Source: UBA5868 sp964482025 (GTDB taxonomy: Bacteria > Pseudomonadota > Gammaproteobacteria > Pseudomonadales > Cellvibrionaceae). From it: a DNA stretch of 60,446 bases. Below, piece by piece: positions 43,017 to 51,333 of this stretch. Position 1 is the first letter of the stretch. Each line of letters starts with the position of its first letter. Position numbers and translations under genes: made by a program. The DNA lies in the NCBI GenBank assembly GCA_964482025.1, contig CAYZVN010000011.1, positions 1-60,446 of the forward strand. The letters are read 5' to 3'. The notes under the pieces are model-generated. The model was given only the letters and a program-made list of their open reading frames with translations, did not search any database and was not told the origin of the DNA.

Positions 43017-45032
43017 ATCAAACATATTCAAAATATTGCTAATCGTTTCGCGGCCTTTTTGTTCCACCTGTTCTTTGGTGGCTTTGCCAAATCCTTCTAG
43101 CACCACGTCTTCTTCCGGAATTTCCTCCAGAAATCGGCTCGGCGTGGTTTCCATTTTTTCGCCGAATTGTTTGCGGCTACCGGCGAGAGTTAGGGTTAAT
43201 GTGCGCTGGGCGCGGGTGATGCCGACGTACATCAGGCGGCGCTCTTCTTCGATATTGTCTTCTTCGATACTGGTGCGGTGAGGCAGCAGCTCCTCTTCCA
43301 TGCCGACAATAAATACGTGGGGGAATTCTAAGCCTTTGGAGGCGTGCAGCGTCATCATTTGCACGCGATCACTTTCGTCTTCTTCCTGCTGGCGATCCAA
43401 TAAATCCATCAGCATCATTTTGGCGATGGCGCTGTTGAGATTTTCTTCGTTGTTTTTGTTGTCATCCTCGTTGCGCGCGAGGGTTTTGGCGATGGAGTCG
43501 ATTAAATACCACACGTTTTCCATACGTCTTTCGGCCACTTTCGGCGCGCTGGCGTTTTGGTGCAGCCAGCTTTCATAATCGATATCTTCGATCATTTCAC
43601 GAATCGTCGCGACCGGGTCTCCGGTGTGGCAGTTGTGGCGTACCCGCTCCAGCCAAGCGCAAAATTCGCGTACACGCTCCAGACCTTTTTCCGGCAGCAC
43701 CGCTTGTAAACCTACCTCCTGACAAGCGGCGAGCAAACTGATTTCGCGATCGTTGGCGTAGCGCCCCAAACCTTCCAAAGTGCTGGTGCCTATGGCGCGT
43801 CGCGGGGTATTAATGATGCGCAAAAACGCATTGTCGTCGTCCGGGTTCACCAGCAGGCGCAGGTAGGCCATGATGTCTTTGATCTCGCCGCGGGCGAAAA
43901 AGCTGGTGCCGCCGCTGATGTTGTAGGGAATCTGATAGTGCTGCAGCTTCATTTCCAGTAGGCGCGACTGGTGGTTGCCGCGATATAAAATCGCAAAGTC
44001 GCGAAAGCTGCACTGGCGGCGCAGACGCTGGTTGAGAATCTCCGTCGCGACTCTTTCGGCCTCTGCATCTTCCGTGGGGCAGCGAATAATGCGCAGTGGT
44101 TCGCCAATGCCCAATTCACTCCATAAGTTTTTATTAAATTCGTGGGGATTATTGGCGATAACCGTATTGGCGACTTTTAATATGCGGGCGGTGGAGCGGT
44201 AATTTTGTTCCAGTTTCACCACGTGCAAATTGGGAAAATCCTGCTTTAGCAGGCTGAGGTTTTCCGGCCGGGCGCCGCGCCAGGCGTAAATGCTTTGGTC
44301 GTCATCACCGACCACGGTGAGCGCACCGCGCTGGCCAATTAATTGTTTTACCAACAAATACTGGCTGGTGTTGGTGTCCTGATATTCGTCGACCAATAAA
44401 TAGCGAATGCGGTTTTGCCAGCGCTCCAGTACTTCGGGATTATTGCTGAACAGTTCGGTTGGCAGGCGGATCAGATCGTCAAAATCCACCGCGTTGTAGG
44501 CATGCAGTGCCTGGTTGTAACGCTCGTACAGCAGTGCCCACATCTGCTCGCCATCGCTATTGGCGGTACTCAAGGCGTGCGGAGGGGAAATCTGCGCACT
44601 TTTCCAATTGGAGATCTGGTGTTGCAAGGAATCGAGCACATCGGTGCTCATATCGCCGTCGCGCAGCATTAAGTCTTTTAGCAGAGCGCGCGCGTCTTCG
44701 GCATCGAATATCGAAAACCCAGCTTTGAGGCCGAGGGTTTTGTGCTCGCGGCGGATGATATTCAGGCCGAGATTGTGAAAGGTGCTCACTGTGAGCCCGC
44801 GGGCCTCTTTGCCCTTCAGCAGTTTGCTGACGCGTTCCTTCATCTCCCGCGCGGCTTTATTGGTAAAGGTCACGGCGGCAACGTGGCGCGCAGGGTAACC
44901 GCAGGCTTCAATGAGGTAGGCGATTTTGCGCGTGATCACGCTGGTTTTGCCACTGCCGGCACCGGCCAGCACCAGGCAGGGGCCGTCGACATAGCGGGCG
45001 GCTTCGGCTTGACGGGGATTGAGTTTGTTCAC
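43014..45032 (-). CDS. rep: ATP-dependent DNA helicase Rep (superfamily 1)
   Basis: The 672-residue helicase has motif I GAGSGKT (residues 24-30), Ia TFTNKAAREMKERV, motif II LLVDEYQDTN, motif III VVGDDDQSIYAWRGA, motif V/VI MTLHASKGLEFPHVF and EERRLMYVGITRAQ. Rep moves 3' to 5' and helps replication forks past bound proteins. Its length and N-terminus (MNKLNPRQAEAARYVDGPCLVL) match Rep rather than UvrD. Confidence 0.95.
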   Translation of the reverse strand: MNKLNPRQAEAARYVDGPCLVLAGAGSGKTSVITRKIAYLIEACGYPARHVAAVTFTNKAAREMKERVSKLLKGKEARGLTVSTFHNLGLNIIRREHKTLGLKAGFSIFDAEDARALLKDLMLRDGDMSTDVLDSLQHQISNWKSAQISPPHALSTANSDGEQMWALLYERYNQALHAYNAVDFDDLIRLPTELFSNNPEVLERWQNRIRYLLVDEYQDTNTSQYLLVKQLIGQRGALTVVGDDDQSIYAWRGARPENLSLLKQDFPNLHVVKLEQNYRSTARILKVANTVIANNPHEFNKNLWSELGIGEPLRIIRCPTEDAEAERVATEILNQRLRRQCSFRDFAILYRGNHQSRLLEMKLQHYQIPYNISGGTSFFARGEIKDIMAYLRLLVNPDDDNAFLRIINTPRRAIGTSTLEGLGRYANDREISLLAACQEVGLQAVLPEKGLERVREFCAWLERVRHNCHTGDPVATIREMIEDIDYESWLHQNASAPKVAERRMENVWYLIDSIAKTLARNEDDNKNNEENLNSAIAKMMLMDLLDRQQEEDESDRVQMMTLHASKGLEFPHVFIVGMEEELLPHRTSIEEDNIEEERRLMYVGITRAQRTLTLTLAGSRKQFGEKMETTPSRFLEEIPEEDVVLEGFGKATKEQVEQKGRETISNILNMFD

Positions 45033-45099
45033 AGGGGCAGCACAACACAGAACAGCATAGGCCGGGGATTGTACGTGCTCCCCGGCGGCGGGTGCAAAA

Positions 45100-45747
45100 T
45101 CAGTTGTCGTCCGTTGTGACTTGCAGCAGCAGAGATTTGGGGAAGCCTTCCATCCGCGCTTCCAGCTGATCGCCGGCGGCGACCGGGCCGACGCCCGCCG
45201 GTGTGCCGGTAAAGATCAAGTCTCCGGGTTGCAGGGCAATGTGGTAGGAGAGGTGTTGCAGCAGCTCGGGGACCGACCAGATCATGTCGCGCCAGTGGCC
45301 TTGTTGCACCACTTGATCGTTGCGCTTTAAGGTCATGGTGCCCAGGCTTTGCAAGTCGTCGTAGCGGCCTTGGCCAATCGCGGTACAAGGGGCTGAGCCG
45401 TCAAAGCCTTTGGCCAGCTCCCACGGACGCCCGGCCGCTTTGGCTTCACGCTGAATGTCCCGACAGGTCATATCCAAGCCTAAGCCAAACCCGCCGACAC
45501 AGGCGCGTGCCTGCTGCTCTGATAATTTGCGGCCCCCTTGGTCCAGGGCAATCAGCAGTTCCAGCTCGTGATGCACCTCCTGGGAATAGCTGGGCAGAAC
45601 AAATTTACCGCCTCGCGCCAGGGCCGTGATGGGCTTAAAAAAGAAAAAGGGTGGTTCCCGAGCTGGATCGTGCCCCATTTCCCGCGCGTGGTCGGCGTAA
45701 TTGCGGCCGATGCAAATAATGCGCACCGGACGGAAGTACTCAGACAT
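45100..45747 (-). CDS. fumarylacetoacetate hydrolase family protein
   Basis: The 215-residue protein (MSEYFRPVRIICIGRNYADHA) has the FAH fold markers CIGRNYADHAREMG, the metal-ligand region EVHHELELLIALDQGG and LQPGDLIFTGTPAGVGPV. Family members hydrolyse or decarboxylate acylpyruvates such as fumarylpyruvate and oxaloacetate. The exact substrate is not shown. GGAGAG lies just before the ATG at 45745-45747, so I prefer it to the longer frame from 45792. Confidence 0.92.
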   Translation of the reverse strand: MSEYFRPVRIICIGRNYADHAREMGHDPAREPPFFFFKPITALARGGKFVLPSYSQEVHHELELLIALDQGGRKLSEQQARACVGGFGLGLDMTCRDIQREAKAAGRPWELAKGFDGSAPCTAIGQGRYDDLQSLGTMTLKRNDQVVQQGHWRDMIWSVPELLQHLSYHIALQPGDLIFTGTPAGVGPVAAGDQLEARMEGFPKSLLLQVTTDDN

Positions 45748-45916
45748 GGGCTCTCCATCACGCAGGCGACAGCAGGGCAGTTGGTAGGGCATCGGACTGG
45801 TCCTCAGGACTGAATGTGTAAGGGGTGCTGAAAGCTTATAACACTGGCAGCCGTTCGTTTGGATTCTTTAACTATTTCTACCTTTTGCCGATTCTTTTGT
45901 CGGTGCGGCAAGCCAT

Positions 45917-47416
45917 TTAGCTCACCGCGCGGTCGAGCATTCGATAAGCCAAAGCTTCGCTGATCTGCGGCGTTTTCACCTGGGGCGACGCCTGGAGGTC
46001 GGCCAGAGTGCGGGCCACGCGCAGAATGCGGTCGTAGGCGCGCGCCGACAGGCGCAACCGGTCCATGGCGGCCGCCAGCAACTTTTGCGACGGGCTGTCG
46101 AGAGCACAGTGGCGATGCAGCTCGCGCCCGCGCAACTGCGCATTGACTTTGCCCTGACGCTGCAGCTGTAAAGCGTGAGCGGCGAGCACTCGCTCGCGCA
46201 CCGCAGCGCTGCTTTCCCCCTGTGGTGCGTCCTGCAAGTCGGCAATTGGCAATGCATTGACCTGAATATGCATATCGATACGATCGAGCAGTGGACCCGA
46301 GACTTTGCCCCGGTAGCGCTTGATCTGCGTGGGGGTGCAGGAGCACTTGCCATTCTTGTCGCCGAGAAACCCGCAGGGGCACGGGTTCATCGCGGCAATC
46401 AGCTGAAATTGCGCGGGGTAACTCACCTGTGCATTGGCTCTGGAGATATGGATGCAGCCGCTCTCCAGGGGCTCGCGCATCACCTCCAATACGCTGCGAG
46501 GAAATTCCGGCAGCTCATCGAGAAACAAAACACCTTTATGAGCCAGGGTGATTTCGCCTGGCTTGGGATAAGTGCCGCCGCCGACCAAGGCAATGGCAGA
46601 GGAGGTGTGGTGGGGGCTGCGGAACGGGCGGGCGCACCAATTGTGAACCACGTTGCTGCCGGCAATCGAGCCAATCGCGGCGACTTCTAGCGCCTCCTGT
46701 TCCGCCAGGGGTGGCAGTATGCCCGGCAGGCGGCTGGCGAGCATGGACTTGCCGGCGCCCGGGGGGCCGAATAGTAGCAAGTTATGTCCACCGGCTGCGG
46801 CCACTTCCAGAGCGCGGCGCGCCTGCGCCTGACCTTTTACGTCGGCCAGATCTTCGCCGGTGTTTTGTGGTCGGGGCTGAGCGGGTTGAGACGTCGGCAG
46901 GGCTTCCCGCTGATGCAGGTGAGCACAGACAGCCAATAAGTGCGGTGCCAATAAATGCGGGGCGTCGCGACACAGGCTCGCCTCTGCTGAGTTGTCCACC
47001 GGTACCACGCAGGTCCGTCCCGCTTTGCCGCTGGCGAGGATGGCGGGCAGGCAGCCGCGCACGGAGCGAATATCCCCCGACAGCGCGAGCTCACCGATAA
47101 ATTCATAATCTTCCAGGTGTTCTGCGGGCACCTGCTCGGAGGCCGCCAAAATGCCGATGGCAATCGCCAAATCATAGCGGCCGCCTTCTTTAGGCAAATC
47201 CGCTGGCGCGAGATTGACGGTGATGCGTTTGACGGGAAATTCGAAATGACTGTTGAGAATGGCGCTGCGCACCCGGTCCTTACTCTCTTTTACCGCCGTT
47301 TCCGGCAGGCCGACAATGGCAAAGCCGGGTAGACCATTCGAGAGGTGAACTTCGGCGGTAACCTGGGGCGCTTCTATGCCCAGCTGGGCGCGGGTGTGAA
47401 CGATCGCAAGTGACAT
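45917..47416 (-). CDS. comM: ComM/YifB family AAA+ ATPase (Mg-chelatase-like)
   Basis: The 499-residue protein has an N-terminal Lon-protease-like domain (GLPGFAIVGLPETAVKESKDRVRSAI), then an AAA+ domain with Walker A LLFGPPGAGKSMLASRLPGILPP and sensor/arginine regions. It carries a Cys-rich insert (NPCPCGFLGDKNGKCSC) and a C-terminal Mg-chelatase helical domain. ComM promotes branch migration during natural transformation in gammaproteobacteria. It is not evidence that this strain is competent. Confidence 0.93.
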   Translation of the reverse strand: MSLAIVHTRAQLGIEAPQVTAEVHLSNGLPGFAIVGLPETAVKESKDRVRSAILNSHFEFPVKRITVNLAPADLPKEGGRYDLAIAIGILAASEQVPAEHLEDYEFIGELALSGDIRSVRGCLPAILASGKAGRTCVVPVDNSAEASLCRDAPHLLAPHLLAVCAHLHQREALPTSQPAQPRPQNTGEDLADVKGQAQARRALEVAAAGGHNLLLFGPPGAGKSMLASRLPGILPPLAEQEALEVAAIGSIAGSNVVHNWCARPFRSPHHTSSAIALVGGGTYPKPGEITLAHKGVLFLDELPEFPRSVLEVMREPLESGCIHISRANAQVSYPAQFQLIAAMNPCPCGFLGDKNGKCSCTPTQIKRYRGKVSGPLLDRIDMHIQVNALPIADLQDAPQGESSAAVRERVLAAHALQLQRQGKVNAQLRGRELHRHCALDSPSQKLLAAAMDRLRLSARAYDRILRVARTLADLQASPQVKTPQISEALAYRMLDRAVS

Positions 47417-47904
47417 GATACGGATCCTTGTAGTAATGACATCCTGGTGCGCAATTCTAAAAGCTTATTTTGCAGATGTCCAAAAGGCGATGTTGAGCTC
47501 GCGCAATATCCGAAGAGAGCACAATGGGCTTTTCGAAGCTTATCTGACCACTGTCAGGCTTGCAGAGTATAGGGGCGGTTCGAATCGATCAGCGCAAATT
47601 ATTTATGCCGCCCCTTGTGCCCGACAGGGCGAACACACTTGCGAGAACCTCTGCGGAAATAAATCTTTTACGTGTTCATAAATTTTTCGTAATTGGGCAG
47701 CGCAGGCGCTTGGGAAAATTTAAGCGGTAAGTTTTCGATAGATTCAGACGGGCGGTGCCTCTACCGCCACAGGGGGAGAGGCTGGACTTGCATAAAAGGA
47801 TTATGACGACTTAACTTCAAGTATGGAAAAGCGGCACCGGCACGATTCGGCCTGCATTTTCCGCATGGTCGAACAATCGCTACCGGATGAGCAAAGATGC
47901 CATT
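47417..47904. other. long intergenic region upstream of comM
   Basis: About 490 bases separate comM from the short-chain dehydrogenase gene, both on the minus strand. Two plus-strand open frames (47415-47681 and 47823-48029) lack ribosome-binding sites and recognisable features, so I do not call them. No RNA gene could be identified. Confidence 0.4.
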
Positions 47905-48930
47905 TTACCTGTCATACTTGCAAACGGGTTGACAGGTTTTTTTCCGTAGGCAGTGTCCGGCAAGCGCGGCTACCAGACCAATTCCCGCTAGCATCCAGGT
48001 GCGCTCCACCGTTTCTTGCGCAATATTAATAGCGTGACTTTTGGCTTGTTCGTCAAAACGACCATGTTCCTCATGTAGCCCCGGTACCGGGTGTTCAAGA
48101 TTACCCTCTTCTTTGCCCGCTAAATTCTCGTCCCCTTTTTGACCTGAGTAGGCTTTGTTCGCCAGCAGTCGGTCCAGCATGGATGGAAAAAATCCTGTAC
48201 CGACAATCGATAAGAGCGTATTGCGTCCGACCCATAGCTCTCGCGGAGTTTGGTGAGCGGCGCGATAAATCGCTCGGGCGGCCACTTCTGGTTGATAGAT
48301 GGGAGCCAAAGGCTGGGCGATTTTCCCCAGCTTATTGCGCGCCCAGTCGAACTGCGGGGTGTTGTGGGCGGGCAGTTGCACCATGGTGACTTTGATGGGG
48401 CTGTGTTCGTGATGCAATTCGCTGCGCAGCGAATCGGTAAACCCGCGAATGGCCGCTTTTGCGCCGCAATAAGCAGATTGCAGGGGGATCGAGCGGTAAG
48501 CCAAAGCAGAGCCCACCTGTACAATGCAGCCTTTTTGGCGAGCTCTCATATGTTTGAGGGCGGTGAGGGTACCGTGAACATAACCGAGGTAAGTGGTATC
48601 GGTGACCTCTTTGTATTCCTCCGCCGTCATCTTGCTCACCGGCGAAAATACCGTGACCATGGCCGAATTAATCCAAACGTCAATTGGGCCGAGCGTCTGG
48701 ATAAAGCGTTCCGCTGCGGCGCTAACTTCTTCTGCTTGAGCGACATCCGCCGAAATACCCAAGGCTTTCACCCCAAAGGCTTCTATTTCTCGGCAGGTTT
48801 TATTAAGTGCTTCTTGATCTCTGGCGATAAGACCTATGTGGTAACCCTTCTCGGCAAATTCTAAAGCAGTGGCGCGGCCAATGCCTGCTGTCGCGCCAGT
48901 GATGACCATGGTGCCTTGTGTGTGTTTCAT
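47905..48930 (-). CDS. short-chain dehydrogenase/reductase with C-terminal membrane tail
   Basis: The 341-residue protein has the Rossmann NAD(P) motif VITGATAGIGRATAL, the NAG-equivalent INSAMVTVFSPV, catalytic Ser in QVGSALAYRS and YxxxK in AYCGAKAAIRGF. A C-terminal extension of ~80 residues ends in a hydrophobic stretch (WMLAGIGLVAALAGHCL) that could anchor it in the membrane. The substrate is unknown. GGAGAC lies before the ATG at 48928-48930. A longer form starting at 48945 or 48981 is less likely. Confidence 0.85.
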   Translation of the reverse strand: MKHTQGTMVITGATAGIGRATALEFAEKGYHIGLIARDQEALNKTCREIEAFGVKALGISADVAQAEEVSAAAERFIQTLGPIDVWINSAMVTVFSPVSKMTAEEYKEVTDTTYLGYVHGTLTALKHMRARQKGCIVQVGSALAYRSIPLQSAYCGAKAAIRGFTDSLRSELHHEHSPIKVTMVQLPAHNTPQFDWARNKLGKIAQPLAPIYQPEVAARAIYRAAHQTPRELWVGRNTLLSIVGTGFFPSMLDRLLANKAYSGQKGDENLAGKEEGNLEHPVPGLHEEHGRFDEQAKSHAINIAQETVERTWMLAGIGLVAALAGHCLRKKTCQPVCKYDR

Positions 48931-49086
48931 GCGTGTCTCCGCCATTGAGGTTCGGATTGGAAATTCCAAAGGTGCACGCAAAGGCTATTCCAAGGCGGGA
49001 ATTAACGGAGAAAACGGTAGGATTTTGCTGTGCGAATCAACAAGAACGTGTGATTGTTACATTCGCAAAATACATTGAGGTAAATT

Positions 49087-49887
49087 TTACTCTCGCCAAT
49101 GTTCCGCTACCCATGGCGCGGGTTTTATGTAGTGGCGCAGATGCGTTATAGGGCTAACCCCATTCTTGCCCAGCGCGCGAAGGTGTTCGCGAATGCCGGC
49201 AGGCCGGTCCGGCCCATAGCGCCCTTCTATAGCGTGTTGTGGGTGCAGCCCCCCGGGGAAGATCACCACTCGCGCGTCTTTGGGAAGTCGTGGAGCCAAG
49301 CAATAATTAAGCGGAAATGGTCGGCGGCAATCGCGGCGAAAATGGCGCACCCAGTTGCGCGGGAAAAAGCTTATGCCACCCGGCGCATTGCGGGTGACGA
49401 AGCGCTGCTCAAAGCGATATTCATCGGCGATGCCTTGCGGGTCGGCGCGAAACTGCTCCTGCAATGGCAAGAGCTTGCCAACAGGAAAGCGAAACAGCGA
49501 AGTTTGGCCGAGTCGCTCCAAGGGTTTTGCCGGGTTGCGTGACAAGATCACATCGCCGGGTTTACCGAATTCAAAAAATGGGTCGAGACTGCCGACGATG
49601 ACTAAATCGAGATCCAAAAATAAAACGTCACCTTTTAGCTGCCCAAGTTCTGGCCCCCACAGCCTTGCCTTGGGCCATATGCCAAGGGTGCGCACCGGCA
49701 TAACGACGTCGAGCGGGGGTAAGGGTTCGCACATCACCTCGGGGCGGATATCGCGGGTGTTGTCGGTAAAGCAGGTAAAGCTAAAGGGTGGGGTGATGTT
49801 GCGCGCGACCATACCGTAGAGGCGATTAATAAAGGTCGGGCCATATTTAGTGCCCCAGTTAATACAAATAACTTGCTTCACGTTCAC
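49087..49887 (-). CDS. GT-A fold glycosyltransferase-like protein (paralogue 1)
   Basis: The 266-residue protein begins MNVKQVICINWGTKYGPTFINRLYGMVAR, continues with SFTCFTDNT and has the metal-binding DxD-like VLFLDLDLVIVGSLDPFF, the arrangement of GT-A nucleotide-sugar transferases. The end (HQRIEG-like HPQHAIEGRYG) and NWVRHFRRDCRRPFP resemble LPS-type transferases. The donor and acceptor are unknown. It is 26 bases from its paralogue and on the same strand, so the two are probably co-transcribed. Confidence 0.7.
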   Translation of the reverse strand: MNVKQVICINWGTKYGPTFINRLYGMVARNITPPFSFTCFTDNTRDIRPEVMCEPLPPLDVVMPVRTLGIWPKARLWGPELGQLKGDVLFLDLDLVIVGSLDPFFEFGKPGDVILSRNPAKPLERLGQTSLFRFPVGKLLPLQEQFRADPQGIADEYRFEQRFVTRNAPGGISFFPRNWVRHFRRDCRRPFPLNYCLAPRLPKDARVVIFPGGLHPQHAIEGRYGPDRPAGIREHLRALGKNGVSPITHLRHYIKPAPWVAEHWRE

Positions 49888-49913
49888 TCAATTCCCCTAC
49901 CGTTGTTTTTTTA

Positions 49914-50636
49914 TTAAAACCAGTATTGTTTGATCCAGGGTGTGGGGCGCATAAAGCGATACCATTTGCCGGCGTCACCTGCTATGGCTTCGTCAGGGTT
50001 GGGGTGGCCGTGAAAGACAATAATTTTCGCCGCCGCAGGTGGTTGAGGCGCTTTTATCAAAGAAAGTGGAAAGCTGTGCATGCAGTGACGTTTGAAGCTG
50101 CAGCACCAAGTGTCGGGCCAGTAGGAAAGCGCCTGCTTTTTTAGTAGCTCTGCAGAAATAAATTCTTGTTCATTGCGGTACTGGCTTTTCACATTGGGCC
50201 AGCGGCGAATAAATTCCTGGAGCACCTCAGGGTGGCGGCCGATTTCAAAGCGATAAACCGAGGAGTTTCCCGTGCCGTCTCGTTTCAACCAGTCTTTGAT
50301 AATGACAACCTCGCCCGCCAGCGTAAAAAAATCGTCGAGACTGCCCTTGATCAGTACGTCGAGATCCAGAAATAAACACTGCCCACGGAGATCGTACAGC
50401 TGCTCGCTGAAGGTGAGAATCTTGGTCCAGCCGCGCTCGGGGCCGGTGATATCGACGGGCATCGCCGGAATAGGGAAGGTTTCGATATTGGCGTCGAGCC
50501 CGGTGGTGTCGTCGGTGAGGCAGACAAAACGGTGAGGCAGAGAAAGGTGGCGCGCTACCGCGCGATAAAGCCGATTGACATATTCTGCGTGGAATTTCAC
50601 GCCCCATTTCATGCAAAGAATATTGACCGGATCCAA
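49914..50636 (-). CDS. GT-A fold glycosyltransferase-like protein (paralogue 2)
   Basis: The 240-residue protein shares with its neighbour the phrases ILCMKWGVKFHAEYVNRLYRAVAR, RFVCLTDDTTGL and CLFLDLDVLIKGSLDDFF, and the ending FHGHPNPDEAI. It is therefore a tandem duplicate, diverged in the middle. The DxD motif suggests metal-dependent sugar transfer; function otherwise unknown. The start is ATG at 50634-50636. Confidence 0.7.
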   Translation of the reverse strand: MDPVNILCMKWGVKFHAEYVNRLYRAVARHLSLPHRFVCLTDDTTGLDANIETFPIPAMPVDITGPERGWTKILTFSEQLYDLRGQCLFLDLDVLIKGSLDDFFTLAGEVVIIKDWLKRDGTGNSSVYRFEIGRHPEVLQEFIRRWPNVKSQYRNEQEFISAELLKKQALSYWPDTWCCSFKRHCMHSFPLSLIKAPQPPAAAKIIVFHGHPNPDEAIAGDAGKWYRFMRPTPWIKQYWF

Positions 50637-50679
50637 GAGCGCCTCGCAGCGAAGTTCAGGGTGGACGGCATTATAGCCT

Positions 50680-50734
50680 AGAGGCCGACTTTAACGCAGC
50701 ATCGCCATCCCACGCGAGTTGGGAAGCGGCCTCT
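50680..50734. repeat. inverted repeat upstream of the glycosyltransferase pair
   Basis: AGAGGCCG (50680-50687) and CGGCCTCT (50727-50734) are complementary, and a smaller stem (TCCCA / TGGGA) lies inside. It could fold as an RNA or bind a regulator. No U tract follows. Confidence 0.3.
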
Positions 50735-50925
50735 GCGTTTGTGTCGTTAAATACCTTTGTAGATTTTTCACCCCGTACGCCTAATGCACGTCAGCGAATG
50801 CCGCGCGAACGCCTAGAACCCAGAAAATACGGGAGGCGTTTATTTAGGCACTAATATTGCTCCTGCCAAATTGCAGAGTTTTACCAACTCATAGATGCAG
50901 ACTTACATTATTAGGAGAGAATGTT

Positions 50926-51279
50926 ATGAAAACAAAGATGATGCTTATGGCCGGTGTACTGACAGCTTCCGCATCTTTTGGTGTTGCGGCGGATGACAAA
51001 GATTTTCTCAAAGCGCTTAATCTAAATGAAAATAAAGCGGAACAAGTAGAAGATATTATGAGCCGCTATCACGATCAGGCTAAAAACGTTAAGGAGCGCG
51101 CTAAGGATCAAATCAGTGATTTGCGCGATCAAAAAGAAGAGCAGTTAAAGGTGGTGTTGTCGGATGAAGAGTTCGACCGCTATGAGTCTCTGAAAGATTC
51201 CAAGAAGGAAATGAAGGAAGAATGGGCGGACAATTGTAAGAAGGGCAAGGATGGTAAATGGTTTGGTTTAGCTGATTAA
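50926..51279 (+). CDS. small helical periplasmic protein (Spy/CpxP-like, tentative)
   Basis: The 117-residue protein has a signal peptide (MKTKMMLMAGVLTASASFGVAA) and a mature part almost wholly helical and charged (DKDFLKALNLNENKAEQVEDIM, then ERAKDQISDLRDQKEEQLKVVLSDEEFDRYESLKDS). The LxLxxxQ-like pattern and length resemble Spy/CpxP family periplasmic chaperones, but no LTxxQ motif is present. AGGAGAG precedes the ATG at 50926. A strong terminator follows directly. Confidence 0.65.
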   Translation: MKTKMMLMAGVLTASASFGVAADDKDFLKALNLNENKAEQVEDIMSRYHDQAKNVKERAKDQISDLRDQKEEQLKVVLSDEEFDRYESLKDSKKEMKEEWADNCKKGKDGKWFGLAD

Positions 51280-51294
51280 GCTCCTGCCATGAAA

Positions 51295-51333
51295 CGCCAG
51301 CCATTCCTTTGGCTGGCGCAGCCTTTATTTTTT
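51295..51333 (+). terminator. terminator after the small periplasmic protein gene
   Basis: CGCCAGCCA and TGGCTGGCG form a nine-bp stem with a six-base loop, followed by CAGCCTTTATTTTTTC. It overlaps the end of the convergent xylanase gene and may act in both directions, though the minus side has only TTT. Confidence 0.8.

Noticed and set aside
47576..47592. GGTTCGAATC, resembling a tRNA T-loop
   Set aside because: The flanking bases do not form a T-stem and there is no acceptor or anticodon stem around it.
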